Source: Phaeoceros laevis (taxonomy: Eukaryota > Anthocerotophyta > Anthocerotopsida > Notothyladales). From it: DNA of 31,824 bases. The notes beneath the pieces were generated by a model. That model was not told where the DNA came from and made no database searches. It saw only the letters and a list, made by a program, of their open reading frames with translations. The position numbers were made by a program, and so were the translations under genes. The stretch lies in contig JBNGIQ010006309.1 of the NCBI GenBank assembly GCA_049999765.1, forward strand, positions 1-31,824, in the 5' to 3' direction. How positions within the stretch are numbered: position 1 is the first letter of the stretch; each line of letters starts with the position of its first letter. Below are positions 1-14,934 of this stretch, piece by piece.

Positions 1-92
1 TTTATATACAAATCATAGCTTAAAGTAATAATATATACATGCATCCAATGTAAAACAAGTAGTTATACTTTAAGAAATACTAGAAAATGTAC

Positions 93-2673
93 CTTTATAC
101 TTTTGTTAGCTGCTTCTGACAATGATGCAATAACTTCAGAGGATAATACAAGAGGATCAGGTGGTAAGAGTCCTTGTACTTCATTTAATTTTTCAGTAAC
201 CTATTGTATCATTTATATTTATATTTAAGTAGCAATAATTAACATACGAATTATTTGTACTAGAAAATATAAAACCTTAAACCCCAACTGTTAAACCTTG
301 AGCTTTTACCTCCGCAAGAGCAACTTTTGCAGCTGCAGTATCAAGTCTTAGAGTATTTAAGTTCTCAGAGAGTTGATCGTTTATTTTGCATATCTCATTT
401 GCTTGTTCAACTGTAGGAGCTCTAAAAGGTGAAGCTTTGCCTCNNNNNNNNNNNNNNNNNNNNNNNNNNNNNNNNNNNNNNNNNNNNNNNNNNNNNNNNN
501 NNNNNNNNNNNNNNNNNNNNNNNNNNNNNNNNNNNNNNNNNNNATTCCTCCACTTTTTAAATCTTTCGGTATTGAAAGAGCAAGTTTTCCTGTGAGCTCA
601 ACTATCTTGGTTTGAGCTTGTTCTAGTTCTTGTTTCGGAACTCTGAAGACAGTCCAGTGTAATTTAAAATGTATGAAATTCTTAGCAACAACCTATTTGA
701 TTTTGCGCATTATGGTGACATCATGTCATAAACCATGTTACCTATCCGCGGCTTCTTGTCTTGTAGTCTCTAGGGTGATTTGACAAGCTTGAAGCTCATG
801 TACAAGTTGTGTATGCAAAATTTTTAATCTTTCAAATTTTTCTCTCTCTGCTTCCTAATGTGCAAAATAGCTATTGTTATGTGAAAAATTATGGAGATGA
901 TATAGATATAAAGCATATACTTCTCCAGTCCAATTGCCCTACTTGTTCAACTATCTTAGCATGTGCTTTAGCTTCTTCTGCTCTTGACTTGGCCAGCTCT
1001 TTCTTCAGCCTTTTGACCTTAGTAAGATGTTCAAGCATATTAATCTCAATTGGATCATTCATAATTCAACGGTTTTAAGGATGATAGAAAAAAAATCCTC
1101 TTATGCTTACTTGTGTGGTGGCAGTTTCCAATGATTTTAATGTAGTGTTTAGCTTGTGCTCTAACTCTCTTGTTTGATTTTGGGAAGCAAACGCTTGCTC
1201 CATGAGCTCCTGTTGGGAACAAAATGGTTTTTATTGAGCTCCTTTTCATTTAGAACTTGAATTCTCAGAGAATAAACTAAGGCTATTATTTATGTACAAA
1301 GGATTTTGGGACAATACAATTCAATACAAGAACTATCATTTTATCTGCAAGACCTCCATTTGTTGTTCAATTCGAAAGATATCATGTTGTCGAGCATGAA
1401 GAGTCTCCTTCCAGCGTTCATGTTCTTGCTCCATCTGGATGTTTTTCTTTTCGAGTTTTTCGACCACTGTAAAATAAGGTACCTACATACTCCACATTAC
1501 AATATTACAGTTGCATGATGCCGTAAAAAAATCTAGCCTATAGCTTAAACAAAAATAGAATAAGCAACCTGCTGAAATGCAAGAGACCCATCCTGTGGAA
1601 CAACGTAGTTTGAGTAAATGGCACTGAGCAACTCATTTCGGATATGCCCCAAAACTCGAGCAAAGGGCATACTCATCTCACAAATCTCCCCCAGGAGCTG
1701 AAATTGAAAAAAGGACGATGCTCGTATTTTAGTTGGAGCTATCTAGTTTCTGCAACAAATTTTTTATGTAATCATGCATTAGATTTTTGTTCGATAAAAA
1801 AGGCACTATTCTACGTTTTTTGCTTGAATTTTGAGGATAAAAGAAACCAGAAGCCCAAAAATTATAGACCTCACAACAAATATTGGTGCGATAGACGTCT
1901 GGACCATTAACAATATCAAGCTTTGCTCCCGAGTGATTTTTATTTGTTCGCTTGTCCTTGTTCAACATCTCTGCTAATTTTACCTACCACAATTTTTATG
2001 GAACAAATCATATGCTATTAGAATCATATATTACTAATCATGTTATTAAAAATTTCATATCTCAAGAATGTATTTTTACTTCACAATAGACTGCAAAAGA
2101 TCGAAAATCAGATGCTTTATTAGTTGGTCGTGGATGAATTTTTCGTTTCGGATGACCATAAGTGTGTTGCTGCTGCGCAAGATTATGTGTCATATAATGC
2201 CTGACATTTTCTTTAGGTGTATCAGCATCTGTGTCTTCTTCACCATAGCCTAGCAATTGCACCAAGGTATGATTGAGAAGATAGTATTCTGAAGCGATTC
2301 TGATAAAATCTTGATTTCGAACACTTGTTCCTTATGATGTTAGACCTGAATGAGTCGGCTCTACTTCAATGTTGTTTGCTTGATGCTTGATTTCTTGTAA
2401 ATTGCGCCCTAGACTTGTATTTTGCTCTGGTGGAAACTCGTGCACAAGTGTAGCATTGTGTTCATACTCATCATAGAAAATTTTTCCAGGGGACGTGTTG
2501 TAGGGTGGTGAATGTGCACTTTTATCGAGTCGACTTATAGAAGGATGATGTGGAATATATGAGCCACATGAAGAGCCGGAAGTGGAGAGTACGGGAGATA
2601 CAGAATGTAGAGGAACTGGACTTCCAGGCTGGGAAGGAGATAGAGATGCTGCTGGAGACTTAGCTCCCTTCAT
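93..2673 (-). CDS. Multi-exon coiled-coil protein, 3' part missing; possibly TSNAXIP1-like
   Basis: I rebuilt exons by matching GT-AG borders and phase: 2673-2346, 2288-2080, 1983-1870, 1697-1569, 1482-1354, 1209-1111, 1044-943, 854-742, 642 into the N gap, gap to 310, and 200-93, whose donor lies at 92-91, so the gene continues off the left edge. The start is the ATG at 2673; the longer open frame to 2694 has no ATG. The N-terminus is Ser/Pro-rich and disordered. A middle segment (exons 4-5) reads LLGEICEMSMPFARVLGHIR followed by a charged helix. Later exons are coiled coil rich in Glu, Gln and Lys, with a VPKQELEQAQ element. The middle block and coil recall TSNAXIP1-type flagellar/testis proteins, which would suit a plant with swimming sperm, but that match is from memory and weak. 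Codons are AT-rich, unlike the neighbouring genes. Gene reality is well supported; function is not. Confidence 0.7.
444..543. other. Assembly gap (100 N)
   Basis: Exactly 100 N, the usual placeholder for a gap of unknown size. It falls between two coiled-coil exons of the minus-strand gene, so one or more exons may be hidden. Confidence 0.99.
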
Positions 2674-3906
2674 TTTGCAAAAATAAAATACCAACTCAAA
2701 ATGGTTTCTTACCGGACAAACAAAGGTATCTAGATGGCATGAGGAATCTATTGACGAGCTTATGGAGACCTGTCCGTTTGTACAAGACTCGAAAGAGTGG
2801 GTACAGTCGGGGCGGGGGTGCTTCTCTTTGTCTAAAGTGGGACCTGCTTCTATACAGGTTGGTCTAGCTACAAATAACTTAGCACTCCCTTCCGGCTGAA
2901 TCTGGCAGCCCTTGTTCTAACGACTTCAGCCGGCCTGAACGATTGGGCCCCTCTTGGGTATGAAGTGTTAATACGTGCCACGTGCTAATACTGGCGAAAC
3001 CGGCGAACTACCAAAGTCCACGAAGCGTGAAAATAGCAGGACGTTCCACGTTCGTCGCTCATTGCTTGCCGCCTTGTGGTCGTTTCCAATTTCTATCCCG
3101 ACAGCAGGTTGCTTCAGTGCACGGCAACACGAGTGACCGGGTCGCGAAGCACAGGGAAGGTCCTCCCTCGACTTGCCAGCCGGCTGTGCAATCTCGCGCC
3201 CATCCATTGGACTCCGAGAGTTTGACATGGTGCCTCTAGGGATCGCAGCGAGACCATATCTTTGCGTTTGGTACGTCTGCAGGAATGGAGCCTGAATATG
3301 AGGGTTTTTTGTTCAGTTGGCCAGGCCGATCGTTCTTCGGCACGTGACATGCCGGATTGTGAGTGTGGGTTTGTGTTTCCGCTTCTTGGCCAGTCCAGGG
3401 CCTTGTGGAAAGAGTGAAGGTGGTTTTCCTCTTAGGAGCGTTGGACCAGAATTCGAGGACTCCAGTCTTTGGACTACGAGGAAGTTCAATGCCTGTTTAA
3501 GGCCCGTCTGGAGTGTATATGATACCGAAAAAGGCCAGATGGAAATGTTACTCGGCCCAGGACGCAAGGAGTGAGCTGAGACTATTTATGACTCACATAG
3601 TTGCATGCTTTAACTCAGTACGTACTCGCTGACTATCTTGTCGTATCCCGTGAATCGCACAATGCATAATTGATGATGTAAGCTTCTGCTCAGTGGTGGA
3701 AATCTATCAGCACTCAATATTCGGCTCTGGAAAGTGGAAATGACCTAGCATGGACTGACACTTGCCAATGTAAACGGTTTATGAACAGATATTGAGCTGA
3801 TATATGGGACTCTTGCATGGTTCAAAACCTTTCAGCTTCGGCACCAGTTTTGCAAGCTGTGTCGTCATTTTGATTTGAAGCACCTACTCCACGTGCTTCT
3901 TGATCC
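2674..3906. other. Intergenic region between divergent genes
   Basis: Lies between the starts of the minus-strand coiled-coil gene and the plus-strand kinase, so it should carry both promoters and 5' leaders. Short open frames on both strands between 2968 and 3574 overlap each other and resemble nothing I recognise. I see no repeat or RNA gene. Confidence 0.6.
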
Positions 3907-5991
3907 ATGTCAGCGGACTCGTTGGCCCCAGGCTACCATTTCCAACCCGTTGGCATGGAAGACCCTTCCAGCCGGGATGGTGAAAGGCCTGGCAAAGGAA
4001 GTCAGCTCTCTGTGGGTGTCATCATAGGTATAACAGTGGGAGTAGTCATTGGCTTGGTACTAGCAAGCTGCGTTCTGCTCATACTACGATTGAGGAAGAG
4101 GGCTCGAGCCAGAGGTGGCAGCAGAGGCTTGACTAGCGATCAGAAGGATTTGGCTCTCCCAATCCGTGTGAATGGTATGAATTCTAGTGTCGTTTTGTCC
4201 CATGTAAACAGCAAGGAGTTGCCTCCTCAACCCAAGGAGCAAAGTCTGTTTGGGTTTTTGTTTGGAGGCAACAACAACAAAACCTACTTACCAAGCGTGT
4301 CAGCCGTGACCAGGTTCTCTTACAAGTAAGTGTGTACTGACAACAAATTTATTGAGGTCGTCGTGGTGATACTCTGAGTGTCTATTGTACCAGTTGTCCT
4401 ACGAATTTTTATTTCCTTTCTGTTGTCCTTTTTTGTGGTCTCAGGGATCTGCAGAAATCAACCAATAACTTTACAGCACTGATAGGAAGGGGAGCCTTTG
4501 GTTCTGTGTACAAGGCTATTGAACCCTCTGGAAACATTCTGGCTGTAAAGATACTATGTACGGATTCTAAGCAAGGAGAGAAAGAGTTTGACACTGAGGT
4601 ATGTCGTTCAAGAGTTTGACACTTTGTGCAGTAGTTGGCAAGAAGATTCTCTGTCAACCTTGAGAAGATCCATCAGAGATAGATTTAACAATTTTTGTCC
4701 TTGTTCTAGGTGACACTCCTAGCAAGATTGCACCATAGGAACCTTGTCAATCTTGTAGGATACTGTGCTGATCGAGCTGAACGGATGTTAGTATATGAAT
4801 ACATGAGCAATGGGAGTCTTGCTGGTTTCTTGTATGGTGAGTAGTTGTCTTTTCAGCAACGCTGGCTGATATTTGCCCTTTCCTTAACTGAGCATGCTTT
4901 TGCCGCTGGGAGATTGACATCGCCTGTGTGTCATTGCCACGCACACAGACCCTGAAACTGAACCTCTTAGCTGGGAGCGAAGGGTGCATATTGCCCAAGA
5001 TGTTTCCAGAGGAATTGAGTACCTTCACGAGGGGGTACCTTTCTGACTTCTGGGCTCTTTTATCAGTTCTATATGATGGAAGAGTTCCAATCTCTTAAGT
5101 AACCATGTATCTTATTTGGCTGAAGTAGTGACAAGGGTATCTTCTCTACAGGCATCGCCACCAGTCATACATCGTGATATTAAGTCGCACAATATTCTGC
5201 TGGATGGTTCTATGACAGCCAGGGTACTACTTTGACTTGTTGCATGCATCTGGTGTGAATTTGCTGTCCACATTCATTCGCTTTGTCTGGATATGCAAGT
5301 TTACTATGGAAGTGTGCCCATAGGTTGCAGATTTTGGCCTGTCCAAGGTGAAGGAAGGACCGCCAGATTCTGCAATTTCGGGTGTGAAAGGAACGTTTGG
5401 CTATGTGGATCCGGAGTATGTATTGACAAACGCTTTTACAGAGAAGAGCGATGTATACAGTTTTGGTGTTCTGTTGTTTGAGCTCATAACCGGCAGGAAC
5501 CCTCAACAAGGACTCATGGACTACGTTCATCTTGTACGCATTTCTTTCTCTCATCATTGTCTTTTGAATATGCTGGAGTACAGGTTGATGTAGTTTTCTC
5601 TAGACAGTCTAGAGAAAACTACATCAACCTTGGCTAGACAGTCTGATTCAGCACAGAAGAAGTTACTTTGTTCATTTATTTGCAGGCCGCTATGGGTGTC
5701 GAAGGTAAAAATGGTTGGGGAGAGCTGCTAGATCCTCGACTCAATGGACAGTGTGACCCGGAGGCTTTGGGCTCTATGGCCTCTATAGCATACAAGTGTG
5801 TGCAACGTCTGCCAAAGGCTCGTCCAAGGATGCGAACTGTTGCACAGGCTCTGTCAAAATTGGGGAGGCGGAGATACAATGAGGTACCTCGTCCAGCCAA
5901 CTTGGCACCTGTTCCTGAAGGATCCGAGGAGTTTGTACCTGGTGATTCTCTACATCAAGGTCACCAAGATTCCTCTAACTATAAGGAGTGA
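3907..5991 (+). CDS. CRLK1-like: CRLK-type calcium/calmodulin-regulated receptor-like Ser/Thr kinase
   Basis: Seven exons join in phase: 3907-4325, 4445-4598, 4710-4836, 4949-5034, 5152-5223, 5324-5533, 5686-5991, giving 457 aa. There is a short N-terminal extracellular stretch without an obvious ectodomain, then one membrane helix (about residues 34-62) followed by a basic stop-transfer run. The kinase domain follows: glycine loop [13 protein letters not shown] lysine K175 in AVKIL, catalytic loop HRDIK with HRD at 269-271, DFG at 289-291, and [10 protein letters not shown] in the activation segment. Length and layout match Arabidopsis CRLK1 (about 440 aa), a plasma-membrane kinase that binds calmodulin and signals in cold response. 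I assign the family from the kinase sequence and the minimal ectodomain. Calmodulin binding cannot be seen directly. All catalytic residues are present, so it should be active. The ATG at 3907 opens the frame. Confidence 0.88.
5582..5630. repeat. Perfect 23-bp inverted repeat with 3-nt loop, intronic
   Basis: Arms 5582-5604 and 5608-5630 are exact reverse complements around the loop CAG. They sit inside the last kinase intron (5534-5685), the longest of its six introns. The 11-mer CTAGACAGTCT spans the loop (5600-5610) and occurs again at 5634-5644. The whole unit could fold into a long hairpin in the pre-mRNA. Confidence 0.95.
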
Positions 5992-6536
5992 TGCAGTGAG
6001 TTGGCCATTGCCTCTACCTCTCATTGAATATGCGATCTATTTAACCCACTAGAACGCATGAGAAATGATTGCCCAGGGAAGTTACCTTAACTACCTCAAG
6101 GCTCGCATTAGCAGCACCGAAATACTTTCACGATGAATCAGGGTGGCTGGCAACGGTGGTCCCTGTCACAAATCTAAGGCGAGCCTATTTCCATCATGCA
6201 CATTGAGCAAGCAGCATGATTGAGGATTTGTGGAATTCTGGTTAATTGGTTTGCGATGCAATTATTTGCTATTGGAAGTCATTGCTTGAACGTAGCCTTC
6301 ATCAATCTACGTAGTTGCCGAAGGAGAAGAAGACGACGAAAGACAAAAGTATTGATGGCTATGAGAAGTTTGTAAAGTGCTAGCAATATGTAAGTGTGAA
6401 AGTGCTAGCAAGGCAACTAATCACGTCCGGTTGTCAGGATGAGTACTGTAATTAGAATTGACCATACAAAACCTGAACGTTAGGAACACCAGGCACGCTT
6501 CCGTCCTGTCCAAAACGTGTAGATAGCGACTAATCC
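5992..6536. other. Intergenic: kinase 3' UTR and promoter of next gene
   Basis: About 545 nt between two plus-strand genes. It should hold the kinase 3' UTR and the leader of the 910-aa gene. No further coding signal, repeat or RNA gene is visible. Confidence 0.5.
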
Positions 6537-9269
6537 ATGAATTCTCGTGCCGTTGCTGGCTGCAGGGCCGTAAGTCCCTTGAAGGCACTGCGGCTCAGTG
6601 CAAGCGCGGGAAAAGGTTTGGAGCAAGGGGTTGAGACGTGCTCAGCCTTCTCGGATGTGAGCTCCTGGTGGCACGTCTCTTATACTGCAGGTAGCACTCA
6701 TGGAGCCGTCTTTCAGCTGGTTGGGCCGACCAGGAGGAGGTGCCTGAAGGCTGGTCCAGGGAATTCAGTCCTGATGCAGCTTGCTGACATGCAGCTGCCG
6801 CAGTATGTGTGCCTGCCCAGGGAGGACATTGTTGCCGTGGATGTTGCCGCCAGAACTCTGGTGGTTCCGGCGGGACCTATAAGCTTCTCTGGGAATGACA
6901 TTGCTGTGTGCTTTCCCGATTGCCCTGCCGCTGGTCTGTCCTTCGACGCTGCTAGCTGCTTGTACAAGAAAGAGGCTTTGGTGCAGGAGCTTCACCTGTC
7001 CAAAAGTGGGAACCGATGCGCTGAGGTATCTATTCCCGACGCCAAGTTCAAGGAGCTGGTGACGCGGAGGTATGAGATGCTGAAAGGGGAGAAGATGTTC
7101 GGATTCATGCCGTGGTACATTGTGAGCGCGGCCTACACCGAGTACGCAGGTACTGGTGTCAATTGGGCGGATGAAGTGGCGGGGAGGATGTTGGAGGCTC
7201 TGCTGGCTTTCAAACATGGTGGCAAGAAATTGAAGTTCGAGGCAGAAATCTTGAGGCATGTTAGCCTTCAACTGTCCAAATTGTACGACTCCGCAGTTAG
7301 CCAGGCACCGCAGCTGGTGACGCCGGGAGAAGAGCAGGTAGTTGAGGCACTTGTGCCGGGAGTGGAATTCAAGGAACCGGAGGTGAAGAAGGAGCCGGAT
7401 GTGAGTGAGCTGGAGGTGAATAGAGAGCCGGAACCTGAACTTGAGGCCAAGCTGGTGAAGGAAATATTGCAGGAAGAGGAGACGCTGCAAGGGGTAGAAG
7501 TGCTGCCGGGGCAGGAGGTGTTGGTGGTGCAAGAGGTACTGCAGGAGCAGGTGGTGTTGCGGGAGGAGGATGTGTTGCCGGAAGAGGTGGTTTTGCAGGA
7601 GGAGGTGGTGCTGCAGGAGCTAGAGGTGTCGGAGGAGCAGGAAGTTTTGCAGGAGCAGGACGTCTTTCAAGACCAGGAACTATTGCTGCAGCAGGAGGCT
7701 TTGCAGGAACGTGATGGTTCCTTGGCTGACAAAGTGCGTGGCTTTGGAGAAGACGAGGATGTGGAGCCTTTCGTTGCAAAATGTTCCAAGTCAGCCGTGG
7801 CATGGGTGGAACGACCTGATCAGGAAGAAGCGCTGCGCGATGGAGGTGTGGACGACGTGGGCTTCGATGCTGTAGGAAATTGCGGATTCAAAGAGCCCAT
7901 GGAGAATGGTTGTGCTTCTGGGGCGCCTGAGGACGAAGTCCCTGTCGAAGTCCATCTCAGCTTTCCCCTTCCGGCGTGTGATCGCGGACCGACTACTGAG
8001 GAGCCGGTTCCTGTTGAGGTGCTGCATTTGGATGCAACTGTGCAGGAAGAAGGGCTGAGAATAGGTGGTGCCACGTCCAATATCTCGGCTTCAGAGATGG
8101 AGGTCGTCGTGCAAGACTCGACAGGCCTGAAGGAGCAAGACCTAAACACTGCAGCAGCGGACGTTGGAGGTGTACGAAGTAGTGTAGATGTTTCGGCTAG
8201 CTGCGAAGGGGCCGCTAATGAGGACCATGTGCGGGCTACACCAGTTGTAAGGAATGTGAGGAAACGCGTCCAGACGAGAAGCACCTCTCGTGTCAAAGAC
8301 TTAACCAGGACACTGTATAACATTCAGGACAGATGCAGGACCAAGCAGGAAGAGTGCAAACAGTTGGAGGCAGCGATCCAAGAGAGAGAGCATCAAAAAA
8401 CCGTTTCTCACATGGACAAGTTGAAATTGACTTTAACGGACCTGCACACAACAATCCGCGCCAATGAGGAGTCATTAAGACAAGCGAGAAAGGAGCAAGC
8501 CAAGCTTAGAGTGCGTCACAACAGGCTCAAGAACAAGTTGAAGGAGGTGGATCACGAGGATAAGGAACTTCGTAAACAGTTTTTTCAGGCGAGAGACATG
8601 GCCTCCAGGCACATGACAGAAAGAGACAAGACACTAGTAGACGGGATGAAAGAAATGCAGGCCTTGCAAGCCATCAAGCTAGTGAAGGTGGCACAGATGC
8701 ATGTCAAGAGGAGGAAGATGGAAGAAGAAAACGTTTCAGTGGAGGAAAGGGAAATTAGCAACAAGGCCCAAATTTGGGAGCTAGAAAAGGCCTTGGTTGA
8801 TCAAGGCCAAAGTGTGGATGCTTTATGGGAGCAGTGGCGGACTCAGAACCTGAGATGTGAGCAACTGATGGCGGAAGAGACTAGAGTTGAGAAGTGCTTG
8901 CTTGAGTCGTCCCAAATCTTGGCTCAATTACAAGAAGAAAACGCTAAGCTTGCTGTGGACTTGGAGAAGCAGGATGCATGCATTGCTGAGCTTGAGACCA
9001 AGTACTGTCAGCTGAAGGAAAGCAAGGAGCTTGCTGAATCGGAGTTGCAGGTTGAAAACAACAGTGTCAGTGTACCACAAATCCCTAACTCTCATGACTT
9101 GGAGCCCCCAACAGGTCAGAGCAAGAGGAAAAGCATTGACGTGGAAAGAGAGCACAAAAGAAGGAACCAGGAGACAGAAAGGGAGATGGCAAATGACTGG
9201 CAAAGGGCGAAGGACGAGGAAAGTGTTTGGACCAAACGTTCCGCCAGAGGCTTGATGAGAGTGGTTTGA
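6537..9269 (+). CDS. Intronless 910-aa coiled-coil protein with acidic hexapeptide repeats
   Basis: One uninterrupted frame from an ATG at 6537. I do not recognise the family. Residues 1 to about 270 look globular, with a mix of hydrophobic and charged segments (for example FGFMPWYIVSAAYTEYAG) and no known motif. Residues 309-392 are 14 back-to-back hexapeptides of the form [E/V/D]-V-L-[Q/P]-E-[E/Q], giving a very acidic, valine/leucine-patterned stretch. Residues about 390-570 are low complexity and acidic. From about 585 to 840 the protein is a long Lys/Glu/Gln-rich coiled coil, followed by a basic tail. This suggests a self-associating structural or scaffold protein, perhaps cytoskeletal, but that is only inference from composition. 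Strong coding bias and a 2.7-kb open frame make the gene itself secure. Upstream exons cannot be excluded. Confidence 0.8.
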   Translation: MNSRAVAGCRAVSPLKALRLSASAGKGLEQGVETCSAFSDVSSWWHVSYTAGSTHGAVFQLVGPTRRRCLKAGPGNSVLMQLADMQLPQYVCLPREDIVAVDVAARTLVVPAGPISFSGNDIAVCFPDCPAAGLSFDAASCLYKKEALVQELHLSKSGNRCAEVSIPDAKFKELVTRRYEMLKGEKMFGFMPWYIVSAAYTEYAGTGVNWADEVAGRMLEALLAFKHGGKKLKFEAEILRHVSLQLSKLYDSAVSQAPQLVTPGEEQVVEALVPGVEFKEPEVKKEPDVSELEVNREPEPELEAKLVKEILQEEETLQGVEVLPGQEVLVVQEVLQEQVVLREEDVLPEEVVLQEEVVLQELEVSEEQEVLQEQDVFQDQELLLQQEALQERDGSLADKVRGFGEDEDVEPFVAKCSKSAVAWVERPDQEEALRDGGVDDVGFDAVGNCGFKEPMENGCASGAPEDEVPVEVHLSFPLPACDRGPTTEEPVPVEVLHLDATVQEEGLRIGGATSNISASEMEVVVQDSTGLKEQDLNTAAADVGGVRSSVDVSASCEGAANEDHVRATPVVRNVRKRVQTRSTSRVKDLTRTLYNIQDRCRTKQEECKQLEAAIQEREHQKTVSHMDKLKLTLTDLHTTIRANEESLRQARKEQAKLRVRHNRLKNKLKEVDHEDKELRKQFFQARDMASRHMTERDKTLVDGMKEMQALQAIKLVKVAQMHVKRRKMEEENVSVEEREISNKAQIWELEKALVDQGQSVDALWEQWRTQNLRCEQLMAEETRVEKCLLESSQILAQLQEENAKLAVDLEKQDACIAELETKYCQLKESKELAESELQVENNSVSVPQIPNSHDLEPPTGQSKRKSIDVEREHKRRNQETEREMANDWQRAKDEESVWTKRSARGLMRVV
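7461..7712 (+). repeat. Coding minisatellite: 14 x 18-nt hexapeptide repeat
   Basis: Fourteen consecutive in-frame 18-nt units (residues 309-392 of the 910-aa protein). Typical units read EVLQEQ, VVLQEE, DVLPEE and EVLPGQ. Units differ from each other at several bases, so this is an aged array rather than a fresh expansion. The antisense frame becomes Pro/Ala-rich as a by-product. Confidence 0.9.
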
Positions 9270-9866
9270 CCCCCTGTACATTTTCGATACCCAAATCTGG
9301 GGAAGTGTGCTCAGGTCTTGGACGCAGGCACCGCATGTGGCATTTTTCTCTGGTGGTAATTTTCTCAGGTGTTATGATTAGTTTATTCAACAGCATTCAA
9401 GCTGGTTAGAACTTAGGGTAAGAGTAGTCACTCGTGTGAATGAACTTGTGGCAGTGCCGATAACGAGGGTGGCCTGTGGGCCGCTGTTAGGCTAACGTGA
9501 CAACCGTGTACCAGGGAATGAAATTCAATGAATATCCCTTGGGCTTTTTTTGATATGAGATACACCATACAAGTAGGTGAATTATTTTCCGCTTTTTCAC
9601 CTATATCAACTTCTGTGTAGAGTGTATTGAAGTGTATTCCATACCAACAAGGCTGCAACTATTAGAAGCGAAGAAAAAATTAGCAATTCCTCTCGTGTAC
9701 ATGAAGCAAAAACCACGCGAAAGAATGGCATAAAAATTAGAAGTAAGAAATTTAGAAGTAAGAAGAAATAGTAGCAAAGACTCATAGTAAGTGATTGTTC
9801 AAGAATTATGGCACTAGATAGAGATTTAAGGCTTTATCTTCAACTTAGAGATAAGCCATATTTGAA

Positions 9867-10090
9867 ACCATCTACAAGGGTGAGAGTAACTTTCTTTGGA
9901 CACTAATAACTATGATTTTTGAACTATCTACAAGTATCATGATCATTAGCCTTCTTTGGATAGTAATAACTATCTAGAAGGATGAAAGTATACATTATAC
10001 ACACTAAACAACTCTCTAAAAGTGAAAAATACCGCTCTTTGAACCGTAGACACACACAGTGAACAACTATCCAGAAGCGCGAAAGTAGTG
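9867..10090. repeat. Decayed tandem repeat, AT-rich
   Basis: A loose motif of the form AACTATCTAGAAGG followed by GAAAGTA-like sequence recurs about five times (near 9867, 9930, 9968, 10009 and 10064) with uneven spacing. TTCTTTGGA followed by an AATAACTAT element also appears twice (about 9893 and 9953). Divergence is high, so unit borders are approximate. Confidence 0.45.
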
Positions 10091-10256
10091 CTTGCGGTAT
10101 GGGAAAATGGATGTTTCACACTCATTGATGTTTGATGTCTTCGAACAAGAACGGAACGGGCTTTGTGGACTCAAGAAAGCAGACCGACGACTAAAAAAGA
10201 GAGTCTCTTCCGGCATACCGTTTCACATGGACAGTATCAGCTTACGTCGCGTTAGC

Positions 10257-10265
10257 TTTCCCGCC
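10257..10265 (+). promoter_or_regulatory. E2F-like binding site upstream of MCM2
   Basis: TTTCCCGCC matches the core E2F consensus (TTTSSCGC type) and lies about 230 nt upstream of the MCM2 ATG. Plant MCM genes are known E2F targets switched on at G1/S, so the position makes sense. Binding itself is inferred. Confidence 0.6.
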
Positions 10266-10492
10266 ATTTTCCCTTCGCTTGCTTAGCTCCCCTGTTCAGG
10301 GTCGCCATGCTGGGCTGGGAGCTGTGTGTAGAGCCTCGTCCGGGCATGGTTCCGAGAACGGAGCAATGTAAACACATTATGAGATTGCAGCCAAGGGCGA
10401 ACAGAATCAACGAAATTTGATTGCTGTCCCGGCCCGGCGGTGCATTTCGTGACTTACCACCTTTAGTGAGAGTCTTCCTTGCGCTGTGGGCC

Positions 10493-14934
<4,442 letters not shown>

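Larger units (their letters stand above)
9270..10492. other. Intergenic: 3' UTR, AT-rich repeat zone, MCM2 promoter
   Basis: About 1.2 kb without a convincing gene. The first part should be the 3' UTR of the 910-aa gene. From about 9660 to 10090 the DNA turns AT-rich and holds degenerate repeats. The last 250 nt form the MCM2 promoter and leader. Confidence 0.55.

Noticed and set aside
2968-3574. Overlapping open frames on both strands
   Set aside because: Mutually overlapping, 78-86 codons, no conserved motif; likely promoter or leader DNA.
6765-7532. 255-codon minus-strand open frame
   Set aside because: Antisense to a well-supported coding frame with strong codon bias; no recognisable motif.
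7369-7803. Pro/Ala-rich 144-codon frame on the minus strand
   Set aside because: It is the antisense shadow of the 18-nt coding repeat in the 910-aa gene; its regularity follows from that repeat.
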